Of a stretch of DNA of 64,000 bases, positions 54,819-63,900 are shown in pieces. The notes below the pieces were generated by a model. That model was not told the origin of the DNA. It worked only from the letters and a program-made list of their open reading frames with translations, and ran no database searches. Source of the stretch: an uncultured Lachnospiraceae bacterium (GTDB lineage Bacteria; Bacillota; Clostridia; Lachnospirales; Lachnospiraceae); the NCBI GenBank assembly GCA_902777355.1, contig CACYTU010000002.1:1-64000 (forward strand), written 5' to 3'. Within the stretch, counting starts at the first letter, position 1; each line of letters opens with the position of its first letter. Both the position numbers and the translations under genes were made by a program.

Positions 54819-55108
54819 CCGCACCGGGGCTTTCTTTATTTATTCTTAATTTATTCTTATTCTTTATCGCGCGGGTATCGCGGCCTTAGACAGTTATGGG
54901 AAATGGGGGCAAAAAAGGAAATGCCCTGATCGCGCAGGAACCGCAGGCGGTCTTGAAGAAGACGCATACGACCCCGCCCCTGCAGTGGAATGTCCGGTTT
55001 GGGACGAGGTTCCGGCCGGCAGATAAGCTGTGCTGACACTGCCCGGGATGCTGCCTGCAGGAGGAATGTGGTACTGTGAATCTGTATCCGACAGGAGGAA
55101 GACAGAAA

Positions 55109-56023
55109 ATGGATCGAGTCTGTGTGTTGATGGCAAGTTATAACGGAGAGAAATTCATCCGGGAGCAGATCGACTCCATTTTGCGGCAGGAGGGAGTCGA
55201 AGTGTCGCTGGTCGTCAGGGACGACCATTCCACCGACAGTACTCCGGAGATACTGCGGGAATACGAAGAGGCCGGCAAGATCAGCGTCCTCAGAGACGAT
55301 ATCCATCTGGGAGCGCCCAACGGCTTCATGAAGCTGCTCTATGAGGCGGATCCCTGCGACTACTACGCGTTTGCGGATCAGGACGATATCTGGCTGCCCG
55401 ATAAGCTCAGCCGGGCGGTCAATGCTATCCGCGGATTTAACGGACCGGCTCTTTACTGCTCCAACCAGATCATCTACAAAAACGGAGTTGAAGAGGGAAT
55501 GCGCTTTGACAGGGAACCCAACTTCACCCTGACCAATGTCCTGTGCGGGAATTCGATCTCCGGCTGTACCATGGTCTTCAACAGGGCTCTGTGGGAGGAG
55601 ATGAGGGTGGAAAAACACCGCCCGGATCCCGCCATCCTTAACATCCGCATGCACGACGTCTGGGTGCTTCTGAGCGCTCTCGTACTGGGAGATGTGGTCT
55701 ATGACAAGGGCTCCGGCATCCGATACAGAATTCACGAAAACAATACGGTGGGAATCCGGCCAACAGGCTTCAGATACCGTGTAAAAACTCTGCGCAGGAG
55801 ACTGGAGTCCAGCGGAAACCGCAACGGCAGGAGCAGGATCGCCAAAGAACTCCTCAAGTACGAGATAAAGGATCCGGAAAAGTTTGAGATTGTCAGGTGC
55901 TTTGCGGACTACCGCCGTTCCATGTCGGCAAGGATCGGACTTGTGAAAAATGCTCAGATCCGGAAAGACTGCGGTGAAAAAAGACAGGTCTTCCTGGCAA
56001 AGACCTTTCTTAACTGGCTTTGA
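55109..56023 (+). CDS. Family 2 glycosyltransferase (rhamnosyltransferase type)
   Basis: The 304-residue enzyme has the opening VCVLMASYNGEKFIREQIDS, VVRDDHSTDSTPEIL, and the acceptor/metal segment YYAFADQDDIWLPDKLSRAV (about residues 88-107). ADQDDIW is typical of rhamnosyl- and related sugar transferases, and the rml genes nearby make dTDP-rhamnose a likely donor. GCTMVFNRAL and HDVWVLL also fit the family. The start is taken at ATG 55109, ten bases after AGGAGG; a GTG at 55076 is also in frame. Confidence 0.9.
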   Translation: MDRVCVLMASYNGEKFIREQIDSILRQEGVEVSLVVRDDHSTDSTPEILREYEEAGKISVLRDDIHLGAPNGFMKLLYEADPCDYYAFADQDDIWLPDKLSRAVNAIRGFNGPALYCSNQIIYKNGVEEGMRFDREPNFTLTNVLCGNSISGCTMVFNRALWEEMRVEKHRPDPAILNIRMHDVWVLLSALVLGDVVYDKGSGIRYRIHENNTVGIRPTGFRYRVKTLRRRLESSGNRNGRSRIAKELLKYEIKDPEKFEIVRCFADYRRSMSARIGLVKNAQIRKDCGEKRQVFLAKTFLNWL

Positions 56024-56097
56024 GAGAAAGCACTGCCTGCGCGGGATGCTTTTCCCTTCCCGCTCAGGAAAACAGTGTCCGGAGGGCGCTTACATAA

Positions 56098-57438
56098 ATG
56101 GCAGAGAAAAAAAGAGAAAAAAAACAAGCAGAGAATCAAAAGCACACTGCGAACCGGACCGGTAAAACCGTCAGCCCCGGCATACTGAAAGTGGCTGTGG
56201 CAGCGGCCAGTGACCGGTATAACTTCGGAGATGTGCTTCTTCCGATCGTATTTGAACAGTATCTGAAGAGGGCTGTCCTGAAGAGAGGAGAAAGAAGGGA
56301 GATTCAGGTTAGTCAGTTTGCCCTGTTCAATGCTGATCTGACTTCGGTCGGAGGTATGAAAGTCCGGGCACTCAGTAAAGCGGACAGCAGTTATGACTGC
56401 GTGGTCATTGCCGGCGGTGAAGTCCTTGCTGCCGGTTATATTACCATGCACCTCAGCACCGGACCCGGAAAGGCCCTGACAGCAGCAGAGAGACTTTTGA
56501 GAAAAATACCCCTCACTCGGCCCCTTCTGGAACGCTTTCTGCAAAAGGCTGTCTGCCGGCGGGATAACGCGGGTATGCCCTGGATGTATCACCCTCTCCG
56601 CCCGGACCAGAAGGTTTTTTACAACGCGGTCGGCGGAGCCGGTTTCGCGGCCAACCCGGAGCGCGCCAGAAAAGAATGGAAAGAAGTCATCAGCAGTTCC
56701 GCCATGTTTTCAGTCAGGGACCGCAAGACTCTGGATGGTCTGAACCAATCGGGGATAACCAGATCCTCATCCGGAGAGATCGAGATGATTCCGGACACAG
56801 CGATCGTCATGGATTCCTTTTATACAGATGAAGTGCTCAGGCGGAAGGTCAGGCAGGAATACATGGAGCTTGCCGGGAAGGACTATTTTGTCCTGCAGGT
56901 GAGCAACAATATCGGCAGAAATATTCTGGATGAAGTCGGCAGGGCTGTAAAAACCGTCTGCGAAGAGCAGAATCTCAGATGTGTGCTTCTTCCGATCGGG
57001 AGGGCTGCCAGACATGATGATATCATTCCGCTTTCCGCCCTGCACCGCAGACTTCCCGGGATCACCACCCTGATCGGGGAAAACAATATCTCCGAGACGA
57101 TCTGGATCATCAGCAGGGCAAAGTTTTATATTGGCTCAAGTCTCCACGGAGCCATTACAGCCATGTCCTTCCACACTCCCCACACTGCTCTGACAAGGGA
57201 ATCAGGCAAGCTCAGATCTTACCTGGAACAGTGGGAGACCACTGCCTGTCCCTGTGTGGACAGCGCCGGCGAGATCGCCGCTTTTGCGGACAGGGCATTG
57301 CACGATCCGTTGGTCATCGACTGCGGAAAGATCGATGCTATGAAGAAGACAGTGGAGGACTGGCTCGACAGAGTTGCCGGCAAGTGCCTGGAGCAGGATC
57401 AACAGCAGCAATCGGCAGAAACAGGAGAAAATAATTAA
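56098..57438 (+). CDS. Polysaccharide pyruvyl transferase family protein
   Basis: The 446-residue protein belongs to the family of CsaB and WcaK, which add a ketal-linked pyruvate from phosphoenolpyruvate to a sugar. Landmarks are the opening AASDRYNFGDVLLPIVFEQY after a charged tail of about 35 residues, YNAVGGAG, VSNNIGRNILDEVG, and the C-terminal FYIGSSLHGAITAMSF, in which the His is conserved. There is no signal peptide, so it acts in the cytoplasm on lipid-linked sugars. rmlC begins one base after its stop codon, so the two are translationally linked. Confidence 0.9.
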   Translation: MAEKKREKKQAENQKHTANRTGKTVSPGILKVAVAAASDRYNFGDVLLPIVFEQYLKRAVLKRGERREIQVSQFALFNADLTSVGGMKVRALSKADSSYDCVVIAGGEVLAAGYITMHLSTGPGKALTAAERLLRKIPLTRPLLERFLQKAVCRRDNAGMPWMYHPLRPDQKVFYNAVGGAGFAANPERARKEWKEVISSSAMFSVRDRKTLDGLNQSGITRSSSGEIEMIPDTAIVMDSFYTDEVLRRKVRQEYMELAGKDYFVLQVSNNIGRNILDEVGRAVKTVCEEQNLRCVLLPIGRAARHDDIIPLSALHRRLPGITTLIGENNISETIWIISRAKFYIGSSLHGAITAMSFHTPHTALTRESGKLRSYLEQWETTACPCVDSAGEIAAFADRALHDPLVIDCGKIDAMKKTVEDWLDRVAGKCLEQDQQQQSAETGENN

Positions 57439-57439
57439 A

Positions 57440-58048
57440 ATGGGACAGATTACAGCAGTAAAAAATGTTGGAGGAATAGAGGGACTTTGCTTGATCACAC
57501 CTGCCGTACACGGAGACAGCAGGGGTTACTTCATGGAGACATATAACCAGAAAGACATGGAAGAGGCAGGTCTGTTCTATAACTTCGTACAGGACAACCA
57601 GAGCTCTTCCACAAAAGGTGTGCTGCGGGGACTTCATTTTCAGAAACAGTTTCCTCAGGCAAAACTCGTCCGCGTGATAAAGGGAACTGTCTTTGATGTG
57701 GCGGTGGATCTCAGAGAAGGCTCCAAAACCTATGGGAAATGGCATGGGGAACTGCTCACAGAGGAAGGAAGGCAGCAGTTTCTGATCCCCCGGGGATTTG
57801 CCCATGGCTTCCTGGTTCTCTCGGATATCGCTGAATTCTGCTATAAGTGCGATGACTTTTATCACCCTGATGACGAGGGAGGGATGGCCTGGAACGACCC
57901 CGAGATCGGCATCGAATGGCCGTTGCTGGAGGGCGCCTACAGGGGGACCCCCTCCGCAGAAGGATATACAGTTGACGGTATTCCGCTTAAACTGTCTGAC
58001 AAAGACCAGAAATGGCTCGGGATCAAAGAGACTTTTCATTTCAAATAA
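57440..58048 (+). CDS. rmlC: dTDP-4-dehydrorhamnose 3,5-epimerase
   Basis: RmlC inverts carbons 3 and 5 of the 4-keto sugar made by RmlB. The 202 residues show the cupin fold with HGDSRGYFMETY, DNQSSSTKGVLRGLHFQ with the catalytic His-Asp features (His in RGLHFQ, about residue 62), DVAVDLREGSKTYGKW, and PRGFAHGFLVLSD. The start at 57440 is one base past the preceding stop, with CAGGAG nine bases ahead. Confidence 0.95.
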   Translation: MGQITAVKNVGGIEGLCLITPAVHGDSRGYFMETYNQKDMEEAGLFYNFVQDNQSSSTKGVLRGLHFQKQFPQAKLVRVIKGTVFDVAVDLREGSKTYGKWHGELLTEEGRQQFLIPRGFAHGFLVLSDIAEFCYKCDDFYHPDDEGGMAWNDPEIGIEWPLLEGAYRGTPSAEGYTVDGIPLKLSDKDQKWLGIKETFHFK

Positions 58049-58186
58049 TGCGGTAAATATCCAGGAGAATCAGAGATATTAGTGATACAAAGAGCAATGT
58101 CCAGAACATTGACAGGAAGAAAATCGTCGATGAAGGGGAACCGGGTTCCCGGAGGGAAGATGATTTAATACAGAAAGGATAATTAT

Positions 58187-59410
58187 ATGAAAATTACAGT
58201 TGCGGGAGTGGGATATGTCGGGCTGAGCCTTGCGGTCCTTCTGGCACAGAAACACCAAGTGACTGCGATCACTACTACACCTAAGAAGGCAGAAAAACTC
58301 AACCAGTTCATTTCTCCCATCCAGGACGATGAGATTGAGCGTTTTTTCAAGGAAGCGAGAGCCGGAGAGAGAACTCTGAATCTGCATACGACCACGGACA
58401 AAGCCGCGGCCTATGGAAATGCCGACCTGGTGATCATCGCCACTCCTACCAACTATGACGACGTGAATCATTTCTTTGACACCAGCGCCGTGGAGGATGC
58501 CATCGAGTGGACTCTGAAGGTGAATCCCAACGTCCTGATGGTGATCAAGTCCACGATCCCTGTGGGATATACCGAGAGCGTCCGTGAAAAATACGGAGTG
58601 AAGAACATTATCTTCAGCCCTGAATTCCTCAGAGAGTCCAAGGCACTCTATGACAATCTGCATCCCAGCCGCATCGTGGTCGGAGCGTCAGATGACCAGA
58701 AGGACGAAGCGGCACTTTTCGCTGACCTGCTCCTGGAAGGGGCCAGGGAGGAAGAGAAGAGAGCCGGTCAGGAGCCCCAGAACATTCCGGTTCTGATCAC
58801 GCATCTGACCGAGGCGGAGGCCATCAAGCTCTTTGCCAACACCTATCTGGCAGTGCGGGTCAGCTATTTTAACGAACTGGACACCTATGCACAGAGCAAG
58901 GGTCTGGATACCCAGATGATCATAGACGGCGTCTGTCTGGATCCCCGCATCGGCGGCCACTACAACAACCCTTCGTTCGGCTATGGCGGATATTGCCTGC
59001 CCAAGGATACCAAGCAGCTTCTGGCCAATTACAGGAATGTGCCGCAGACTATGATCGAGGCTGTCGTCAAGTCCAACACCGTGCGCAAGGACTTTATCGC
59101 GGACCAGATCATCGCCCGCAATCCCGATACTGTCGGCGTTTTTCGACTGACTATGAAGAGCAACAGCGACAATTTCCGGGCAAGCGCCATACAGGGTGTC
59201 ATGAAGCGGATCAAAGCAAAGGGCATTCCGATCATCATTTATGAACCCACACTGGAGGACGGATCCGAGTTCTTCCGCTCTAAAGTGGTGAATGATCTGG
59301 CGAGATTCAAGGCGGAGAGCGACGTGATCCTGGCCAACCGTTTTGACGCGGATATTCTGGGCGATGTGGAAGAAAAGGTCTACACAAGAGATCTTTTCAG
59401 AAGGGATTGA
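58187..59410 (+). CDS. ugd: UDP-glucose 6-dehydrogenase
   Basis: The enzyme oxidises UDP-glucose, or a similar UDP-hexose, twice with NAD to the uronate. The 407 residues carry the N-terminal [18 protein letters not shown] (about 5-22), the [20 protein letters not shown] segment, the central helix with [20 protein letters not shown], and the active-site [14 protein letters not shown] with the catalytic Cys. A paralogue with an added DNA-binding domain lies at 62154, and both end in RDLFRRD. An AGAAAGGA site precedes the ATG. Confidence 0.92.
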   Translation: MKITVAGVGYVGLSLAVLLAQKHQVTAITTTPKKAEKLNQFISPIQDDEIERFFKEARAGERTLNLHTTTDKAAAYGNADLVIIATPTNYDDVNHFFDTSAVEDAIEWTLKVNPNVLMVIKSTIPVGYTESVREKYGVKNIIFSPEFLRESKALYDNLHPSRIVVGASDDQKDEAALFADLLLEGAREEEKRAGQEPQNIPVLITHLTEAEAIKLFANTYLAVRVSYFNELDTYAQSKGLDTQMIIDGVCLDPRIGGHYNNPSFGYGGYCLPKDTKQLLANYRNVPQTMIEAVVKSNTVRKDFIADQIIARNPDTVGVFRLTMKSNSDNFRASAIQGVMKRIKAKGIPIIIYEPTLEDGSEFFRSKVVNDLARFKAESDVILANRFDADILGDVEEKVYTRDLFRRD

Positions 59411-59512
59411 CAGACCTGCTGCTGTACTGATTGGATCCGGGACGTGTAAGGGCAGCATGCGCCGCGCGCAGCATCTGTGCAGATAATACCGCGATGATAT
59501 TGCGATGAATCT

Positions 59513-59637
59513 GCAGACCTGCAAATCTGCAAACCTGCAAATCTGCAAACCTGCAAATCTGCAAATTTGCAAATCTGCAAATCTGCAAACCTGCAAATCT
59601 GCAAACCTGCAAATCTGCAAATTTGCAAATCTGCAAT
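59513..59637. repeat. Octamer microsatellite, about 15 copies
   Basis: CTGCAAAT, CTGCAAAC and TTGCAAAT alternate in tandem 8-base units, with a 64-base higher-order pattern that occurs twice. It ends about 42 bases before the ATG of rmlD. The long open frames in it are trivial. Confidence 0.9.
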
Positions 59638-59679
59638 TGAGGAAACACAAAACCGGTATAAGGGGGCGTAGAGACAGCT

Positions 59680-60594
59680 ATGAAAATATTTGTGACAGGA
59701 GTAGGCGGTCAGCTGGGACATGATGTGGTCAACAACGCGGCAGCCAGAGGTTATGAGGTTGTCGGGGCGGACATTCAGCCGTCCTATTCCGGCATTCAGG
59801 ATGGCAGCGCGGTGGTCAGCGCGCCTTATTATCAGGTAGACATCACTGACAGGGAAGCTGTCAGGAAGTCCATAGATCAGATCAGACCGGACGCTATTGT
59901 TCATTGTGCGGCCTGGACTGCCGTTGACGCGGCTGAGGATGAGGAGAACAGGGCAAAGGTGGACAGTATCAATCATCTGGGTACCCTCTATATAGCCGAA
60001 GCGGCCAAAGCGGCAGATGCCAAAATGGTCTACCTCTCCACGGACTATGTTTTTGACGGGCAGGGAGACCGCCCCTGGGAGCCGGATGACAAGTGCTACA
60101 AACCTTTAAATGTGTACGGGCAGAGCAAACTTGACGGCGAGCTCGCGGTCAGCGGGACCCTGGACAAATACTTTATTGTCAGGATCGCCTGGGTATTCGG
60201 CCTCAACGGAAAAAATTTCATCAAGACTATGATCAATGTGGGCAAGACGCATGATACTGTGCGCGTTGTCAACGATCAGATCGGTACACCGACCTATACA
60301 CTGGACCTGGCAAGGCTCCTGGTGGATATGCTGGAGACAGACAGATACGGATATTACCACGCCACAAACTCCGGCGGATATATCAGCTGGTATGATTTCT
60401 GCTGTGAGTTCTATCGCCAGTACGGCCTGGATACTAAGGTTATTCCGGTGACGACCGCTGAATACGGACTTTCGAAGGCCGCGAGACCTGCCAACTCGAG
60501 GCTGGACAAGAGCAAGCTGGCGCAAGCGGGCTTTACGCCCCTTCCCGACTGGAAGGACGCAGTGCGCAGATACCTGGCAGAGGCACAGCTTTGA
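59680..60594 (+). CDS. rmlD: dTDP-4-dehydrorhamnose reductase
   Basis: RmlD makes dTDP-L-rhamnose in the last step of the pathway. The 304 residues show the NAD(P)-binding TGVGGQLGHDVVN (about residues 5-17), the INHLGTLYIAEAAKAADAK segment, YLSTDYVFDG, and the catalytic YGQSKLDGE with Tyr-x3-Lys. GVFGLN-like RIAWVFGLNGKNFI and DQIGTPTYT also fit. The ATG at 59680 lies just after an octamer repeat array; the only nearby purine-rich site is GTAGAGAC. Confidence 0.94.
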   Translation: MKIFVTGVGGQLGHDVVNNAAARGYEVVGADIQPSYSGIQDGSAVVSAPYYQVDITDREAVRKSIDQIRPDAIVHCAAWTAVDAAEDEENRAKVDSINHLGTLYIAEAAKAADAKMVYLSTDYVFDGQGDRPWEPDDKCYKPLNVYGQSKLDGELAVSGTLDKYFIVRIAWVFGLNGKNFIKTMINVGKTHDTVRVVNDQIGTPTYTLDLARLLVDMLETDRYGYYHATNSGGYISWYDFCCEFYRQYGLDTKVIPVTTAEYGLSKAARPANSRLDKSKLAQAGFTPLPDWKDAVRRYLAEAQL

Positions 60595-60673
60595 TATGGC
60601 ACTGCTCTGATGCTGTCAGACCTCTCTGAAGTGTCTTTTCGGAGCGGGGCGCTGATCTTTTGAGTGAGGGAAT

Positions 60674-61747
60674 ATGCAGACAAAGGAACGGGATTCAAAT
60701 TTTGAACTTTTGAGAATATACAGCATGGTCCTGATCACCGCTAATCATATCGTGAACCTGGGGGTACTGGCGAAGCCGCCCGGACAAGAGACTTTGCCCT
60801 GGCTGTCCGGCGGAACCTTTAACAAAATGCTGGCACTAATCTTAACTTCATGCGGAAGAGTGGGCGTAGCGCTCTTTTTTATGATCTCGGGATATTTCCT
60901 GATCAAACGTGATACGATTTCCACCAGATCTTTCTGGAGTCTTTTGGGCAAGGTTCATTTTTACGGTCTGACCATGTTTCTGGTCTTCTGCGCTGTCCAT
61001 GCCGCGACCGGATATTCTGACAGAGCCCACTTGAAGCAGGCAGTCCGGCAATCCATTTTTCTGCCCGCGACCTTATGGTGGTTTGCCTCTTCATATATGG
61101 TGCTTCTGGTCATATCCCCCTGGCTGAATGCCGTTGTGCAGCAGATGAAGAGAAAATGGCTTCTTCTTCCGATTCTGCTTTTTGTCTGGTACTTTTTTTA
61201 TCAGAACGGTACTTCACTGCCCTACTACAACATTGTCCGGGCTCTGTTCTTTTATATGATCGGAGCTGTCATCAGGCTGGGGGCGGATCGGATCCCCAGG
61301 GCAGGGGCCCTGTATGCAGTTCTGTCTCTTTGTGCCTGGGCTGCGTGCACTGTCGTATCTGACATAGGGATGAAAGTCAGTTATAAGCTGATGGCGGATC
61401 CCGGGAAGATCTTTATCTGGACCAGAACACAGTTCACAAACGGCTTCCTGATTCCGGCCAGGGCTATCTTTCTGTTCCTGTTTTTCTGGTGCTTAAAGAT
61501 CAAATGGCGTCCGATCAACTGGCTTGCGGGCTGTACATTCGGCATTTATTTATCCCACACCTACCTTTACCTGCGCAATTTTCTGATTTTCGACCTTTTG
61601 AAGACAGACAGGGTCTTTCTGAAAGGCACTTTCCCTGTCTGGCTGGTGGTGTACGTCATCGCCATTTTCTGTGCGGGTGTAGTCTTTGAACAGCTGTTCA
61701 AGGTCTGTGCCGGTCTGCTGGGGAGAGTGCTGCAAATTAAGGAATAG
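60674..61747 (+). CDS. Acyltransferase family 3 membrane protein, second copy
   Basis: The 357-residue protein has about ten membrane helices, begins RDSNFELLRIYSMVLITANH with the probable catalytic His, and has CGRVGVALFFMISGYFLIKR, as in the O-acetyltransferase family. It probably acylates the polymer or its lipid-linked unit. GTGAGGGAA lies upstream of the ATG. A terminator follows at 61839, so it ends a transcript. Confidence 0.88.
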   Translation: MQTKERDSNFELLRIYSMVLITANHIVNLGVLAKPPGQETLPWLSGGTFNKMLALILTSCGRVGVALFFMISGYFLIKRDTISTRSFWSLLGKVHFYGLTMFLVFCAVHAATGYSDRAHLKQAVRQSIFLPATLWWFASSYMVLLVISPWLNAVVQQMKRKWLLLPILLFVWYFFYQNGTSLPYYNIVRALFFYMIGAVIRLGADRIPRAGALYAVLSLCAWAACTVVSDIGMKVSYKLMADPGKIFIWTRTQFTNGFLIPARAIFLFLFFWCLKIKWRPINWLAGCTFGIYLSHTYLYLRNFLIFDLLKTDRVFLKGTFPVWLVVYVIAIFCAGVVFEQLFKVCAGLLGRVLQIKE

Positions 61748-61838
61748 ATATGCAGAGGACAGAGAGAGCGGGTCCTGAAACTTTCCTGAGTCTTTTCTGT
61801 AAGAAAACATGTGTATCATTTCGAATACATATTTAAGG

Positions 61839-61870
61839 ATCAGAGGCGAAAAGCCTCTGATTTTTGTTTT
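61839..61870 (+). terminator. Intrinsic terminator
   Basis: ATCAGAGGC and GCCTCTGAT pair perfectly around a GAAAA loop, then TTTTGTTTTT. Confidence 0.88.
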
Positions 61871-61960
61871 TGGCGAAAGGCACGGGACGGGCCTGTATCA
61901 GGGCAGGGTGCGCCTTGTAACTGCTCATAACCACAAGCAGTACACTTTTTTATATAAGTG

Positions 61961-61989
61961 TTGCTTTTGATGACGGCATTTGATAGAAT
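61961..61989 (+). promoter_or_regulatory. Promoter of the HTH-ugd gene
   Basis: TTGCTT at 61961-61966 and TAGAAT at 61984-61989 are 17 bases apart. The leader of about 155 bases starts just past the terminator at 61839. This is a new transcription unit inside the polysaccharide locus. Confidence 0.6.
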
Positions 61990-62153
61990 GATTTCGTTAA
62001 TGCGAGAAAAGAATTGATGTTAACAGCAACAGATGAGGGGAGCGCAAAGCTTTCACAGATACCGGGTCTGCCCGGCTATTTGCGGATACTTTCCGTCCGC
62101 AAAGATCCCGAATCTGATGCGGATGTGATATGAAACTGCAGGAGAAATACAAA

Positions 62154-63647
62154 ATGAAGCATTTATCCCTTAAACTGCTCGCCGAAACAGTAGCGGGCAG
62201 GAGAAAAAAACTGAAACTTTCGCAGACCGCACTGGCAAAGAAAGCCGGAATCAACCGGTCTATGCTGTCCAGACTGGAGGCGGCGGATTACAGCCCTTCA
62301 GTCGACCAGCTCCTGGCCCTGTCGGCGGAACTGGATTTCCCGGTCTCGGATGTCATCGTTGAGGACGAGGCAGAGGCGGCCGGGACCGGACGCAAAAAGA
62401 TTGTGATCGCGGGAACCGGCTATGTCGGCCTGTCCCTGGCAGTCCTTCTATCACAGCATAACGATGTGACCGCGGTCGACATCCTGCCTGAAAAGGTGGA
62501 AAAGATCAACTCATGGGTCAGCCCGATCCAGGACGAATATATTGAAAAATATCTGAAGGAGCACGAAGAGCGCTCTCTGAGCCTGCGCGCCGTGACGGAT
62601 GGCGCAAAAGCCTATTCCGAGGCCGATTTCATCATTGTGGCTGCCCCGACAAACTATGATCCGCGGACCAATTATTTTGACTGCTCTGCTGTAGAGAGTG
62701 TCCTTTCCCTGATCAGAGAGTCTGTCGCGGACCGTGAGGTCAAACCGACTGTTGTCATCAAATCCACCGTGCCTGTCGGATACACACTGTCTGTCCGCGA
62801 GAAGATGGACATGGACTACATCATCTTCAGCCCCGAATTTCTCAGGGAGTCCAAGGCCCTCTACGACAATCTCTATCCCAGCCGCATAATCGTCGGCGCA
62901 GACGAAAAACACCAGGAGCAGGCGGAAGTCTTCGCGTCCCTTCTGTGCAGCGGCGCCATCAAGACCGGAATCCCGGTTCTTTACATGGATCCGACAGAGG
63001 CAGAGGCCACAAAGCTTTTCGTGAATACCTACCTGGCGCTTCGTGTCTCCTATTTCAATGAGCTGGACACATACGCGGAGGTCAAGGGCCTGAAAACCGC
63101 CCCGATCATCAAGGGCGTCTGCCTGGATCCCCGCGTGGGTGATTACTACAACAACCCCTCCTTCGGCTACGGCGGCTACTGCCTGCCCAAGGACACCAAG
63201 CAGCTTCTGGCAAATTACCGCGACGTTCCTGAAAACCTGATCCAGGCCATCGTGGAGAGCAACAGGACCAGGAAGGATTTCATTGCCGACCGCGTCCTTG
63301 ATATTGCGGGAACATACGGAAACAGCGAGTCCTATTCCGCAGTGCGCGAGAGCCAGCAGAAGGACATCGTCGTCGGCGTATACCGCCTGACTATGAAATC
63401 CAACTCCGACAATTTCCGTCAGTCCTCTATTCAGGGCGTTATGAAGCGCATCAAGGCAAAGGGGGCGACGGTCGTGATCTACGAGCCGACACTCAAAGAC
63501 GGGACGACATTTTTCGGTTCTCTGATCGTCAATGACATTAAAAAATTCAAAAAAATGTGCGGCTGCATCATTGCAAACCGCTACGATCCTATTCTTGATG
63601 ATGTGGAAGAGAAGGTCTACACCCGCGACCTGTTCAGGAGAGACTAA
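62154..63647 (+). CDS. UDP-glucose 6-dehydrogenase fused to an N-terminal XRE-type DNA-binding domain
   Basis: Residues about 8-70 are a Cro/C1-type helix-turn-helix ([20 protein letters not shown], then [20 protein letters not shown]). An acidic linker follows (VEDEAEAAG), and from about residue 83 a complete nucleotide sugar dehydrogenase: [54 protein letters not shown] with the active-site Cys, and RDLFRRD at the end. It is similar over the enzyme part to the gene at 58187. The start at 62154 is nine bases after CAGGAG; an ATG at 62130 is also in frame. The fusion could be an enzyme that regulates its own locus; this is inference. Confidence 0.9.
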   Translation: MKHLSLKLLAETVAGRRKKLKLSQTALAKKAGINRSMLSRLEAADYSPSVDQLLALSAELDFPVSDVIVEDEAEAAGTGRKKIVIAGTGYVGLSLAVLLSQHNDVTAVDILPEKVEKINSWVSPIQDEYIEKYLKEHEERSLSLRAVTDGAKAYSEADFIIVAAPTNYDPRTNYFDCSAVESVLSLIRESVADREVKPTVVIKSTVPVGYTLSVREKMDMDYIIFSPEFLRESKALYDNLYPSRIIVGADEKHQEQAEVFASLLCSGAIKTGIPVLYMDPTEAEATKLFVNTYLALRVSYFNELDTYAEVKGLKTAPIIKGVCLDPRVGDYYNNPSFGYGGYCLPKDTKQLLANYRDVPENLIQAIVESNRTRKDFIADRVLDIAGTYGNSESYSAVRESQQKDIVVGVYRLTMKSNSDNFRQSSIQGVMKRIKAKGATVVIYEPTLKDGTTFFGSLIVNDIKKFKKMCGCIIANRYDPILDDVEEKVYTRDLFRRD

Positions 63648-63836
63648 AGCGCTGTATCAGTGACCTGTTCAGGAGAGATTAAAGCACTGTATCAGTGACC
63701 TGTTCAGGAGAGACTAAAGCGCTGTATCAGTAACCTGTTCAGGAGAGACTAAAGCGCTGTATCAGTAACCTGTTCAGGAGAGACTAAAGCGCTGCATCAG
63801 TGACCTGTTCAGGAAAAACTAAAGCGCTGTATCCGC
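63627..63836 (+). repeat. 35-bp tandem repeat, six copies, derived from the end of the HTH-ugd gene
   Basis: The unit GACCTGTTCAGGAGAGACTA followed by AAGCGCTGTATCAGT starts at 63627, inside the last codons (DLFRRD and stop), and is repeated at 63662, 63697, 63732, 63767 and 63802. The first copy is coding; the rest are copies of that gene end, each with the TAA. Confidence 0.92.
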
Positions 63837-63900
63837 GGCTTCTTCGGGAGAGAATAAGGTTCTCTGCCCGCCGCGAATGTTTCCAGGAGGAATGAAGAAT

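Noticed and set aside
53763..54824. 353-codon antisense frame opposite the first acyltransferase gene
   Set aside because: The plus-strand gene has family motifs and membrane helices; the antisense frame matches nothing.
59397..59976. Open frames of LQICRFADLQ type in the octamer array
   Set aside because: Any frame of an 8-base repeat without stops gives such sequence; these are not genes.
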